Shown: in pieces, positions 26,301-41,300 of the stretch
How the letters are laid out: every line of letters starts with the position of its first letter
Position numbering within the stretch: the stretch's first letter is position 1
Assembly: GCA_028023455.1 (NCBI GenBank)
Contig: JAQFVV010000208.1
Span: 806,001 to 870,000, forward strand
Reading direction: 5' to 3'
Source of the DNA: Epiperipatus broadwayi
Taxonomy: Eukaryota; Onychophora; Udeonychophora; Euonychophora; Peripatidae
DNA length: 64,000 nucleotides
Position numbers and translations under genes: made by a program
The notes under the pieces: generated by a model
The model's input: only the letters and a program-made list of their open reading frames with translations
The model's database searches: none
Told to the model about the DNA's origin: nothing

Positions 26301-29300
26301 TCTTCTTAATATCTTTGTATGTGGTTTTCTTTTATGCGATAAAAATTATTAGATCAGAAGTCTAGCTCCGATAATGTTCTATTACTTTAAATATTATAAA
26401 TTTTGCGCACTCACACATCATATTTAAAGTAATAGCGCATTATCGGAGTTCGACTTCTCTCTAATAATTTCAATATTTTCAGCGCTTTATAATAGTACTG
26501 TAATAGATTTTATGCAATAAAGAAATTCATAATTCACTTTAAATCAGGATTTCCCCATTTTATACACACACATTAAATTTTACAAGATTATAATGTAAAT
26601 CTGTTCAAACGTTCTGCCTTTATTATGCTTGTTGTTTTTGCATTATAAATCATTCTATTTTTGCTTTTTTAAAAAAGAGTACGTAATCAATTAATCATTT
26701 AGTGTCCACAAGTTTATTTTTAAAAGATGAGTTATAGCGGTGGGCACAATTAAATTTGACAATTAAAATCTGATTTTTAATTATAATTAACAATTTAAAA
26801 ATTACATAATGTGATCTGAAATTAATGTGACGCGAAACAATGAAATTTGATTTTTAAACGGAATTGAAAATTAAAGACAAAAATAAGAATTTAATTTTTA
26901 ATTGGTAGTTTTAATTAAATTTTGTCCAACAGTGGTGAGTCGGTGACTTTTTATTATCGTAAATCTAAGTTCTTATTTTTATTTTAAACCTTTAGTTTAT
27001 TCTAACGGAGAAAAAAAACACCCAAGAAAATGAATTTCTTTGGAAACAAAAATTTCAATTTTAGATAGCTTAGCGAAATCGGAAGGATCAACAGCAATTG
27101 GAAAACATTTAGTTTGGGCGAGTCCACGATAAGAGCAATTAAAAAAATGAAGTTGGCGCTAGTTGTATTTCCTCTTGTGAAGTAGCTAGCAGGTTTCTTT
27201 GGGCATAATTGCTGAGAGATTCTTGACTTCGTTTAAGGAGAAGCTACAGTACATCACATCACATTACATCACGACGAATCTGATGTCTTACTAGTTTACA
27301 AATGAACTTACTTATCGTCAATACTGTACACGTATGAAAAAATGAAAAATACTGTAAATTACTCATAAAAATATATTGTTTTCAATAAAATTAAATACTG
27401 TAGTTAATAAATAAGTAAAAAAAGTTTATCGTAACAATTTTTTCAAATTTGAAATTTTTTATTAGTCATATTTTATTTCCTTTTTTTTTTTTGTGCGAAT
27501 TTTAAAGTAATTTTATGTTGTTGCTTTGTATTTTTGAAAATTACAGTAACCTATCCCCCATTTTTCAAGATAAGTCTATTTTTGTGCGATTTCTTTTGAG
27601 TGCGTTTTCTGAGGAACCTATCTACCGCATAAAACGAGACCCAGGTGTACTTCTATTTACCACACAATGTTTTATTTAAATACAAGTTTAGTGTATATAC
27701 TTAAGCTAGATGTAATTAAAGAGGTTTTGAACACAGCTATCCACTCCATGCACATAACCACATAAATGTGAAAAAAGATAAATGATCTCCAATATCTGTA
27801 TTTCATGCTGAACCAGCACTCATCAGTTGGTCTGGATCATCTCCCTCACACATATATATATATAATCAATGCTCAGTTTATATTAAGAGCAAATCTACAA
27901 ACTTCAATGGACAGGCTTCAATTCTCTTCAACTCTGCAGCCATCTATATTATTGAAAATTTGATGATGGAATGCTCAAAACCCTTGTTGATACCAATATT
28001 ATTGTCATACCCATATTGATTTTAAGTCACTGACCCGTCGTATATAGGACCTTAATATATCCATTTAAATACACTGAAGAAGGATGAGCAGTATACAGGC
28101 TGAATATGTAATATTTAAATACAAGTATAATGTATATACTTAAGCTAGATGTAATTAAGATTGATTTTAAGTCACTGACCCATCGTATGTAGGACCTTAA
28201 TATGTCTATTTAAATACATAGAAGAAGTATGGGCAGTATATAGACTGAATATGTAATATTTAAATACAAGTATAGTGTATATACTTAAGCTAGATGTAAT
28301 TAAAGGGGATACCTGAAAACAGTAAATGACCCTTAAGATGCATTTTTGAACCAGTAAGAATGATTGTTTGGATATTTTTTTTTTTCAAGGATCTTTATCC
28401 ATGTTTGAAGTATATGTAGTGAATAGATGTTTAAGTATATGCTTGTAAAAACTTGCTTACATCTGAAAGACAACAAATATCTAATTTATTAATTTTGAGT
28501 CACTTGTCATTTTGTTTTAAGAGGATGTATTTTCTAAAATGTTTGCTTAGGAAAATTCATTAATAATAATAATCAATTGGCTTTATTGCTCGAGAGTTCA
28601 TAAGAAGTTCAAGCGCCAGCACTGGAATCAATCCATGGGTCTTACACTCCAGAGTCTGACACTATCACTGCACGAAACTACACATTTACTAATAGTTATT
28701 GCCAGAACCCGCTTAGTTTTGGTAAGGAAGTTATTAGATACAAAAAAGTATTCAAAGCTAGTATAGTTTTTATTAAAAAAGACGATATATTATTTTTTTA
28801 AACCTCCTAGCTATTTATATATATATATTTCTATCTATGATGTAATTATAGTACTTTCTAAATATAACAATTGTTATGCTAATAGCTTAAACTAATAAAA
28901 AATTTATGCCTCTTAGAGCAAAATATAAAATGAAACGTTTGCTGTTAAGCATATATCCTTTTGTCTTTAATAAACTACCAATAAATTTTCATGATCTAGC
29001 TGGAATATAGATTGGATGTTCAAATCTAATCAAATTAATTTTGAAAATTTTTTAATTTTTTTAAGAAAATAGAATATGTTATATATCAAATCTGTAGCTT
29101 TAGGAGAATCTTAAATGTAGCTTGGCTTCCATTCACATTGCAAAGAAGTTAAATTCAAGCTATCACTAGTTTATAATACTTAAAGAATTTTGAATTAAAT
29201 CTTTCTTTTATTTGATCTACAATTACATTTTATTTACAAACAAGACAACTTTTAACATAATTGATAATGCATTGAAATTTAATATTTGTTATTAAAATTA

Positions 29301-32300
29301 TTTTAAATATGTTTCTCTATCTTTATACATATATTTTTAATGTGTGCATAATTTCAGTGAGAAACTGGTCTTTAGTGATGATGAAGAATCACCTTCAACA
29401 ACACACAAGAAAAATTCGGATTATAATAGGTAATTATGGAAATTGAAAGCATTTTTAATGTTTTTTTATTTTACTCAGACCCATTTAAAATTTTTATAAG
29501 TTTTGTTTTGGAAATACTTATATCTAAATAATATATTTTTTTAATTATAAACAGTTTTATCAAGAATAACTGAGCTAATCTTAAACCAATTTTTAAAATC
29601 TTTTTTTTAAAAATACTTTATAGCTAGAATGTAGGTCTTGTAAAAGAGAGTGTATTAAATATAAAAAAAAAATTGAATCACAAAAACTTGTTCACTTTTT
29701 GTTTTCAAAATTGCAATAAATAGATCTCATATTGTTAAAATTTCAGTATCAAATTCTTGCAGTGTGAAAATTTACAATTTATATCAAATCAAATACTAGT
29801 GTTGGATTTTTTCTATATTCTCTATTCATTTTTATTATTTTAAGTGTAATTAATGATATTGAAATATTACCTCAAAGAATCTAGTCTTAAAATTAATTGC
29901 ATTTTTATTAAAACATTAATGGAGGTTAATGACAATATTTCCAATAATTGTTAAATTAATTTAACAAACAATATTAATAGAAATAAGACTTTAAAAAATT
30001 AAATGCTATTATTTACAATAAAATAATAGTATGATTACTTAAAATGAGTATTAGATTAATATATCTAGTTACAAAAGTATATAGATTCAAGTATAAATGC
30101 ATTCAACTACAATTTTTCACTATAGAAATAGTATTGTCATATTAAATCTAAAAAGAGAAAAAAAAGTTGAACTTTGGTATCTTCACAAATTTAATTGGCA
30201 TCAACAGAACAGTTTTGAATTATCTGATTTTAAGAAGCAGATATTTTTTTTAATATTGACTAAAGTATTAATTTTTATGTATTAAAAGTTGAGAATAAAT
30301 TCAAATTGTTTACTCATTTAAAATGACTAGTTATATTTGAACTTATATATATATGTAAAATTTGTCAGCCTCCAGACCATTAACTCACTATGACAAATAT
30401 AAAAGAGAAAATAACTCAAAATAAAAATAGTTTTTTTGCAATCCACAAACTATGTGATTTTAATTATACTTTATCCAAAGAATAATGTAAACAACAAACG
30501 GAAATTAAATAAGAAAACATATGTTGAAAGCATATACGATTTATCCATCTCGAATTTAATGTGCATTTTTTTGCATAATAATTTTCTACGATTAATGATA
30601 GAACTTTTACAAAATTTTGAAATATATCTAAAGATAATACTGTTTTAAAAGAAATTATAATTTCTTGTTAGATTATTCTATTATATTTTTAATAAGAGAA
30701 AAAAATTATTAAAAAAAATAAAATTACCCAGTTTACTTTATTTTAAAAATAAAAATATGGTAGTTCGTTTTTTTCTTTTCTTTTTTGCTTCAATGAATGC
30801 ATGAGTGAACACAGTAAAATATATGTAAATGTGTCGACCTCAGTTTTTTATTAATAATTAATTCTTAAAATTTTGTTAATACATACATATAAAAAAGCAT
30901 TTGTATTATGTATTTAATTTATCAACAAAAGATGAGCTATTTTATGCTATATTCATTGAATATGATAGGGGCTTGGAACAAAATGTAGTATAGTTTGCGA
31001 CTCCACTCTAGTTACATGAATAATTTTTTGGTTGGAAAAATCCTGGAATGTTTTTTAGATCAGGGATGGCCATTTTATGTACATGTGGCAGATTGTGGGA
31101 CTAAATGTGATCTACTGGATCTCTGATAATAAAAATAAAATTATGGCTAGATTGTATAAATTAAAACTTATAATCAAATATCAATTTTTATTATTATTTA
31201 GTTATTAATAATACGCTGCTGCTTTGCAGTGAAACTTTTATATAATAATTTTTAGGCTTTTTTTATATTATAATTTCTACAGACTAAGCGCTTTCAGAGC
31301 CCTTGCTGCTTCATAATCATAGAAAAAAAAATTATCACAAAAATTTCAAATTCATTCAGTTAAATTTATAAAAAAAATATTTTTATTAAGCTTTTATTCT
31401 GTAAGTACATATTTGATACTTATCCATTTTTTACATATAATAATTTTAATCTCATTTGCAGTTGACATGTTTATATTGGTGAGTTGTTCTTTGTTTGCGT
31501 TTTTTGTAAATCTTGTAGTGTATTTTTAAAAACAAAATGAGTTTATGATTGACTGATTCAAATTTGAAAAATTCCCTGATTTCATTAACAAACTTAATTC
31601 CAAAATAGAAACAAAGCAGACTCAGAAATTTAATTAATTTAATTAAATTTTAAGTTTTTCTATAATACATATCACATTAAAAACATAAAATATTATTCAA
31701 CTACTTTCAATTTACTAATACATACATAAAATACTAGCACGAAAGTAGTAAGGCACATCTGAACTTTAATTTGGCATATGGATTATATAAAATGTTGACT
31801 ACTCCTGGTTTAGTTTATTGAAGAAAGAACAAAAATCAAAAACTTGGAAAGTAGATCTTCTATCCTCAATATTTATGGTTATTTAGAAAAGAATTTTTGA
31901 AAACAACCAAAAATAAATTTGACACCTGTATTTATCTTGAAGAGGTGAGGAGAGGGTTGCCATTCCATGTTATGATAGGCATCCAATTTTTGAATTACTT
32001 CTCAGTATGTGTAAATAGTATCTATATATGATTCCTCACTTGATCAGTTATGATGTAGCAATAGTGAGAAGAAAAAATGGGGAATTTTCTCATAACTTAA
32101 TAAAATAGAAGTCACTAAAATAAAATTCTAAAAAGAATATTACAAAGAAAAATTTTATAAATTTGTATTTGCTCAAACAATTGTTTTATATCTGTCAGAT
32201 AACAAAATAGAAAAGTATGGTTTACGTATATATTTTGAGATAAGCTTAGAAATTTTCAAAAGACTTAAAGCATACATTTTAACAAAAATGAAAAGTCTGA

Positions 32301-35300
32301 GTATGGTCACGTAATCTTTTCTTGACAATTGACCATAGAAAACAATATGTGGAATACATATAAAATGAATACACATTGACTCTTATTTTACATATCGGTT
32401 TGTAAGATATCATGGACATTAATTTTGCATGAAACTTATTGAAATATTGGCTGACTGAGTGAATTTTTCTACAATTAAATGGTCTTTTTAGGATTTTCAA
32501 TAACTTGTTTAATTTTTTGCAGAGTGAAAAAATATTCCCTTATTGATATTTCTCAGGCTTTTATATATATTTCTAAATATATGGATGTTATTATTATGGT
32601 TTGCATATTGGAGGTAATTTCTTCATAAAATTACATATATAATATTCAAATTATTTTATGTATGTGAGCTTAACATAAATTTTTATCTATATATATATTT
32701 AAAAAGTTATTTAATAAATTGTTTTTTTCTTCACTAGTAAAAATTGTAATTATGAATATGCGACTTTTTTCGCATGCATTAGTGAAGCTATAATTATACT
32801 TAAATATCTCGAAAGCACTAAGCAGACCTATTAAACATTATTTTAAGTATAATTATAGCTTCACTAACGCATGCGAAAAAAGTTGCATATTTATAATTAA
32901 AAAGTTATTGTGTAATTAATGATATGAAAAAGAAAAAGTTTAATATAAATGCATTTATGAAAAACAACTGAAAGCTTCTAGAATTTTTTTTTAATAGATA
33001 TTAAAATATTTTTTGTAGTTTCTCTATCATTTATTCTTTTAGGAAATTAAAAGAAAGAAAAAAAACATTGGAATTATAATTTCTAGTTGGATATGCTGTG
33101 TCTTCATTTTTGTTTTATAGTCATGAGTGAATTTTCTGAATTCCACAAATTATTTATTATATTTAAATAACTTAATGTATTAAGTATTAAAATAAAACTT
33201 AATTCTATTAATTATCATGATAGAAAATGAGAAATATAAAATTTCAGTTTTTTTTTCATTTTATTAATTGGATTTTATACTTTTTAATTTGCACCACCCA
33301 TATGTAAAAGTAAAAGTTAGAATTATGACTGAATCTTTTTTATCAAAGTTAGAAAACAAATTAAATTGAAAAATAAATTTACTATTTTATGAATAACAAT
33401 TTTATTATTTAATTCTTTTTATTTCATTGTAATTAGATAGAAAACCATTAATTTAATTAAAAGTGATATTTAACCTTTTGCAATAAATAAATTAGTTTGT
33501 ATACATATTGATAAACAAATTAAAGAAAAAGAAAAAAATTTAATAAATATATATAAATTAATAAGTCTAATGACGGTGAACTGCTACGTATTAATCTAAT
33601 AACTATTTAATTTATTATAAAAGTATATTTAATCTTTGAAAAGATTGCATTGAATTACTAAATAGAAATTTGATATATCTTTTTAGAGAAGAATTAAAAA
33701 ACAATAAAGGTTAATTTATTGTTTTAATTATTATAAAAAAGTTTTGTGTTGTTATAAAAATAAGCGTATATTGTATTTTAAAGTTTTAAATTATTAATAA
33801 AATGAATTTATCAGCATATAAAAAGTATTTATATATAAACATAGCTCAAAAACAGCTAAGTGTTGGTATATAATTTATGTCAAGCTTTGGATTTTTTTTT
33901 TTGCTTGTCCTGTGGATAAAGCCTATTAAGTATAGATTTTAATGTGGATAGGAAAATAATGTTATTAACATTTTTAGTAGAGTTTGGATTTACAGTGAGA
34001 CGATAAAAGATGTATTTATAAAATCTTAAAAATTTACAAATCCAAAACAGCTCTGGAATTAAGGATTTCATCATAATGTTTTATCTGTTCTTAATAAATT
34101 TAAGATATCTAGCTATTAGCAGGGAGAAAAAAAAACCATTTTTATAGTGACTTGCATTTTTTATCACTTTCTATCTAGAAGGCCTAAAGACAACAAACAG
34201 TATTTAAATAACTCTTAGTCAAATATAAATAGGTTCATTGTGATTTTTATGTTATACTGATTTTCATTTAATTGTTATTTTAATTATAGAGAAGAAAAAG
34301 AAGATAAAGGGAGATCAAGAGATTATGAGGATATTGATAAAAATTTAGATCGAGAAAGGCAACAATACAGAGTAAGAATTTTTTATATACATATTATATA
34401 TAGCTGTTTTTAAGATGTTAATAAATTAGTTGAGTAATTTATATGGGTATATGCTCATTGAATATAAATAAATAGATTTTTTTCAAAAGATTTTATAACT
34501 ATTAATGAAATAACAATATAAAAATGAAATTGATAAATTTGAAGCACATTGGGGGGGGGGGGGGTAAATTTATCAACTTACACAGGCAAAATTCAAATTA
34601 ATCCTCTTTAAAGACTTTTTGCAATAAGTTGTTTTATAATTAGTTATAAATATATTCAAAGAACAATTGCAAATACATCACATTTTACAGTAAAATAAAG
34701 TGTCTGAAGATGAAAATTGTCTACCAACTAGTCAAAGATATTTTGCTTGGGATTTGACTTTGATGGTTATTTTAGAAATATATAAAAAAAAAAAAATAAT
34801 TTCAGTTGGATTTATTCAAGTGACTACTGTGATATTGGGTTTTTTGAAAGTGATTGATAGAGATAAAAGATTAGGATTGTAAGTAGTGCCTCTTGTCTCC
34901 TTATAAAAATAAAATTTTGCATTCAGTGAGTCTGAAAAAGTCACACAGGAAGCACGAGATCATAGTATCAAAATTTGTCACTTGAATAGTTTGATTGAAT
35001 ATACATTGCCCTTACTAATATTTTTACAACAGGTTTTGATATAATATAAAAAGTGAAAAGGTAACTTGCTCTCTCTCTCTCCATTTTGCCTGCAGCACCA
35101 TCTCTGAATCGATATATGTTTTATGTAGACTTTCCCCCAAAAATCATCACGTTAATATTAAATTTTATGTTAAATTGGGAAAAACTGTTACTGAAATGTT
35201 TGAAATAATTCATATTGTCTTTTGCAATCAATCACGAACTTTTTCAAATTGTTTGCAAGAGCATTAAAGACAATCTACAAAGATACTAAACATATTGTCA

Positions 35301-38300
35301 CATGTCATATTCTAATTTGCGATTCAGAGATGCTGAACGTCTTAAAATTTTTGTGAATAGCTAAACTATGTAGTTAAGTAGCATGCTTTGATTCAGAGAT
35401 GGCACTATAAGCAAGGCAACTAGATACATTTTCACAGAGACACTAAATATATACCATATATATAATTTTTATAAAAATTAAGCTTTAAAAAAAATTTTTA
35501 TTTAAAAAAAAAAAGGAGGGGGGGAAGGCGATGACATTTTTTTTGTATTTGTAATGAAAAATAAAGTAAAAAGGAAATACACTTTATCCACTCTACTTTG
35601 AACACTTTTTAACAAAAAAAAACTTCATTGTACATATATATTCATGCCCAATCTTACATTTCTACTATCTGCAGTCTTCTTCAGATCTACTTAAAAAATT
35701 AAAGTAAAAGAGGCTCTGAAGAAGACTGCAGGACAGTCGAAACCTAAGATTGTGTACATATATATATATATGTACAATGAAAGGTTTTTTTTGTTAAAAA
35801 GTGTTCAAAGTAGAATGGATAAATTGCATTTATATAAGATATTACAGTAAAATAAAGGAAGTGGTGAATTTGGTAACATTTTTAAAAAGGAAATAATAGC
35901 TATTTAATAAAGAACATAAAAAGAAATTATTTGTTTTATAAATAAATAGATAGTAAGTTACAGCTTTTTGCATGCAACAAGTTTATGTTTTCCAGAGAAC
36001 ATGAAATATCTAGTTCATTATTCACACATGCCAACTTTCCTACTTAAGATAAAATTACTTTAACAAATTCTGTAGTTAAAATCAAAATCTCTAAATTTTA
36101 TAATTTTGTACTAGCACTAACTGAACTTAAAAATTTAGCTAAAAAATGGGTTACTTTTTTTTTTGTTTTTAGAGGGAAAGACAAAAATAATTTTTTACAT
36201 TGCGCTATCAATATATAACGTTTTCATTGTACACCCGGGTCTCTTTTTACGCGGACTTATTTAACACGATTTTGAAGTTACGCGATTCCTGTTTCACCGG
36301 AAGTTGAACTCTGATAATGCGCTTTTACTTTAAATAATAAATTTCGCACACTTACGTTATATTGAAAGTAATAGCACATTATTGGAATTCGACTTTCATC
36401 TTAGTAATTTCAATATTTTCAGTGCTTTATAATAGTAAGATTTTATGCAATAATGAAATTAAAATCACGATTTCCACATTTTATGTATACACACATTAAA
36501 TTTTACAAGATTATAATGTAAATTTGTTCAAACATTGTGCGTGTTAATTTTGCATTTTAAATCACATTCTGTTTTTGCTTTTTAAAAAAGAACGTAATCA
36601 ATTATTAATCATTTAGTGTCCACAAGTTTATTTTTAAAAAGTCAATAATAGCAGTGGGCACAATTAAATTTGACAATTAAAAATTAAAATCTGATTTTTA
36701 ATTGTAATTAACAATTTAAAAATTACTTACAACGACTTGAAATTAATGTGATGTGAAATTTGATTTTTAAACGGAATTGAAAATTAAAGACAAAAATAAG
36801 AATTTAATTTTTAGTTCTTAGTTTTATAAACAATAAAATCATCATCTCAAACATTAATTACTAATTATGTTGTCACCAGAAACCATTGACACAACATGAG
36901 TGTGAAGTTGGCGCTAGTTGTTTGCAAACGAACGTGTTTTTCGGCAAATAGCTATAATAATTAAAACGTGTATTAAAAAAATGTAAATTACTGTACTGTA
37001 AATTATGCATAAAAATATATTATTTTGAATAAAATTAAATATTATAGTTAAAAAAAGTTTGTCTTGTATCAATTTTTTTCAAATTTGAAATTTTTTATTA
37101 GTCATATTTTATTTCCTTATTTTTTTTTTTGCGCGAATTTTGAAAAATCACAGACCGCATCCCCCCCTTTTCAATGTAAGTTACGTCTATTTTTGCGCGA
37201 TTTCGTTTGCGCGTGTTTTCTGAGGAACCTATCTATCGTGTAAAACGAGACCCAGGTGTATATTGATTGCAGTTATGTCCTTGAAATCACACTTTATAAT
37301 AAAATGATTTACATTAAACTTTGAATTAATTCCAGACCAATTAAGGATTTTAATTTATACAAAAGTGTGTAGAAATATGTTTATTGTATTCTAATATTGT
37401 TTTGGGACTATGTAGCTAACACTTATTTTTCAAGTAAATTTATAATATTCTTATACCAACAGAGTTGTTATCTGTAAACTGAACAAGCACGCTCCACCTA
37501 GAAGAAAACTTTTCATTCATAAAATAAGTTCTCTAAGCAAGATTTGAAACATTTAAACTTGGATCAATTATAAATTATGATGTTGACTTTTATTCTGGCA
37601 ATATGCTCAAGAAAAAGTCATGATTCTCTTCAAGTAGTCTAGCATGGTTGATCTTGTATTGTAAGATACTACCCTCTTACAAACAATAGAAACTTTCAGT
37701 TGTCAGCCCAGTAGTTATGGAAAATCGTTATCCCATTGGCGAACATCCAATTTTTTAAGTACTAGAATAATCTGCTTTTGATGATATTCATTGCTGTAGA
37801 TATAATATCAGTTTTCTTCATTGATCACAATTGTCTTGATGAAGAAATCATTTGGTTATAATAGCAGTTGAAATGATAAATCCCAAGTGGAAAGAACCAA
37901 TGTCTTTAACTAAAAAAATATGGTTGAAGGCATTAATTTTTTTGTATATATTGTAAGTAATTATGTTCCTACACACTATATGATTTTAATAAATATATAA
38001 ACAATTGTTAAGTCACTAAGAAGTCCAATTTGTGAATCTACACGTTCATGCGACATGAATTACTCAGAAATTAGAATAACGGAACTGATGATCAAATATA
38101 AAACAGTAATATAAATTATTTTAAGTCATTTCTTAATTAATAAACTTATGTTTATTTAATTCATAAGAATTTAAACTAATTATTAACTTAGATGTCTGTT
38201 GAATTTTTAAAATTATTTTTAGGAATTTATGTCCACAAGTTTTAACCCACGGCTTTTTTTCATTGTTTGAAATTATTTTATTAATTGATATCTTATTAAG

Positions 38301-41300
38301 AAGAGCTCTTATGTAATCATGTGGAGGAAAAGTAGAATGTTGTTTTCTGTCAGGTTAAAAAAAAAGTATATATTGCTATTTGGGGGCTGTCTACTGAAGT
38401 GAAAGAAAACAAAGTAAAAGTGTTTGTAAATAAAGTTATGAAATCCGATCCCAGCAAGTTAATAGTATCTTATCGTGGATGATTTACCTAAACACTAAAT
38501 AGAGGCTAATAATAAATCTTATTTAAGGAACATGATTAATTTTAGATTATGATGATAAACAAAATGCATAGATAATTTTGAATTGATTAGGATATATGTA
38601 ACTTTAGATTTTAATATTTATCACTATACTTTTTTCCTGAAATTGCAAACTATCCACCAATATAAAATAATTCTAAGCCAACCTCTTTCACTATATATGT
38701 ATTTTATGAAAAGCCATTGTCAGATTTATATATATATTGCAATTGCAACCTGCTATTTATTTTAAAGTTTAAAATTCCGTATATAAATTTAAGGTAATAA
38801 CTAATTTCATTCTTTAGTGGCATAAGCAAATTTACTTTTTCAAGTATATTTTCTTGAGTTTTATCTTTAAATGTTTTTTATTGTTTACAGATAGAAAACA
38901 TATAAAACTGTTTAAGTTTTGAGAGGATTAATAAGCTGCCGTTTTTAAAAAATAGAGAAAATAAAAGGAGCAGATTGTTTTGTTAAAATTTGACATTATA
39001 TTTTAAGGTATTCTATTTTGATTATTCCCTCCATTAATGTTGGGTGTGAGAATATTGATTTTAATTAAAGATTAGGAATGAAGATTTCAATTTTTGAAAA
39101 ATTTCCACTCTAAACAATGGTATAAAAAAATCCTATGCTCATTTGCTTATGAGTTTGACTTGCCAGACTGAAAATTCATCTGGTTCATTCAATCCAGGGA
39201 AAAGTCTGTCATTACTATTGTCATGTTATGGCTAGTACTATAATTATGAATGACGCCTAGCAGTGACAACTGAGATTTGCAAGCGCGCGACATCGCTCTT
39301 GGTTTTGAGAACGCAGTAGTTTAATAAAGTTTGTCAGTTATGTTAACTGTGTGTAATTATTTATTTAAATATAACGGCCAAGAACATAACATGGTGTCAG
39401 GAGTGAATCAATGAAATATTAGTAAAAAAAAAATAGTTCTAAAGTATAAAACAGTGAGTATTTAAAGAGTGATAAAAATAGTTTTTAATAGCATTTTTTT
39501 TTCATATCATTTTTGCCGAAATACAAAATGGCGTCACAATTCGATCGTTGTTATAATAGCGAACCGCTATCTATGGAAGGAAATATGTCAGTCAAATGGA
39601 CTGATTGGAAAGAATTATTCCTAAATTTTTTAGAAGCTACAGAAAATGATATGAAATCAGATAAAGTAAAATTAGGAATATTATGTCATCTCATTGGAAA
39701 AGAAGGGAGAGATGTAATAAAAACATTAGATCACGCGAATCCAGAAGATAAAAAAACAAATTTTTTATCCGTCTTAAACCAAATAGATAAGTATTTTAAC
39801 ATTATGAAAACAACATTATATGACAGAATAAAAGCATGTACAATGGAGCCACACGAGGGAGAATCGATCATTTTCTTACTCGCTTGAAAGTAGTAGTTGA
39901 AAAAGCTGACTTCGGCGATCAAAAACAAAATATTCTCCGCGATAGAATTATAATGGTACAAAAAGAAGGAGGACTAAAAGACAGATTATTTGAAAAAGGG
40001 AATATTACGTTAGAAAAAGCACTGGAAATAATACGTGGACACGAAACTAGAAGACTCAAAAATGAATTACTGGGAAAGTCTGACCTATGTATTAACATAA
40101 TAGCGAAAAATACAACAAACATATGCAATTGTCAAAAGTGCAATCGTAATCATCCAAAACGTGAGTGTCCCATATTTGGTAAAATTGCTATAATTGTGGA
40201 AAGTTAAATCACTTTGCCAATAATTGCCATACCAGAAGCTACGACCATAAAATTTTAACACAAAAACGCTCAAACACAAGGTATTATAAAAATATTAATA
40301 GAAATGGACGTTATGTGAACGAAGTACATGATACTACATCGGATTCATCATATACTAGTGATGTTGAAAACACGAATGCATACATCAGACGTGTAGACTC
40401 AACTCATTCGCTTAATGGTTGGTATGAACAGATTTTATTAGACAACAATAAAGTAAAAATAAAAATAGACACAGGAGCTGATGTAAACATTATGTCTAAA
40501 AAAGTGCTTAACACTATTCATCCACAACCAATAATATACAAAACGAAGAAATTACACACTTTTGGAGGATCATTTCTTACCCCAATAGGAAAAGCAAAAC
40601 TACAATGCAAAATAAACAAAGACCTGCGTAATTTACGTTTTATAATAATAAAAGAAGACGAACCAACACTTCTTAGTGGCCATGATTGTGAGTTATTAGG
40701 TTTAATTAAACGCAACAATATTACAGTTCAAAAAGTAACTATGAAAAATAAAAGTAAAAATGTTCAAAATATATCTACCAATAAAGATAAAATAACAAAG
40801 AGTATAAAAGATAATAAAAGTATTAAAACTAAAAGAAAATGAAAACTTTAAGCCTATATATGAGACAAAGATGTTTTTCAAGGTGTGGGTTGTTATGAAG
40901 GAGTAAATTCAACATTAATTCCACTAAGTATACATGAAAAATTACGTGAGGAATTAAATAAATTGGAAGATATTCGTTTACAACATGAAATATTAGAGAA
41001 ATTGGGTGAAGAACAATCCCATCAATTAATTGAAAAGGAGAGAGAAATACAGCGAAAATTTCAATTAGCAAAGGAAGAGGAATGGCATAAAATCACTAAT
41101 ATAGAAGCTAAAATGTTAAAATTCAAGAATTGGAAAGATACAAAATTGATGAAAGTAATCAAAAGCAAGTAGATGTTAAAAAAACTGAAGGTAATGCCAG
41201 GCTAGCAATTCACAACAAAGAATTACTTGAAAAGGAATGTAATGTGCTAAGAATCAAAGTTCACAAACATCAATCTAGTGTAGAAGAATTAGAGAAAGAA

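Larger units (their letters stand above)
19988..29357. other. PRRC2 intron e-f
   Basis: 9370 bp. It contains the full-length RTE-like LINE (20478-23737), a pogo/Tigger-like TIR element (26240-27647) and a 145-bp tandem repeat (28015-28305). A T13A12 palindrome lies at 20250-20274. The stretches 23748-26237 and 28310-29357 are AT-rich intron with no recognisable gene. Confidence 0.7.
29430..34289. other. PRRC2 intron f-g
   Basis: 4860 bp. It contains the hAT-like element (31061-31807) and the 58-bp-arm palindrome (32747-32899). The remaining parts (29430-31050, 31820-32740, 32900-34289) are AT-rich with no recognisable gene; open frames there are short and have no domain. Confidence 0.7.
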
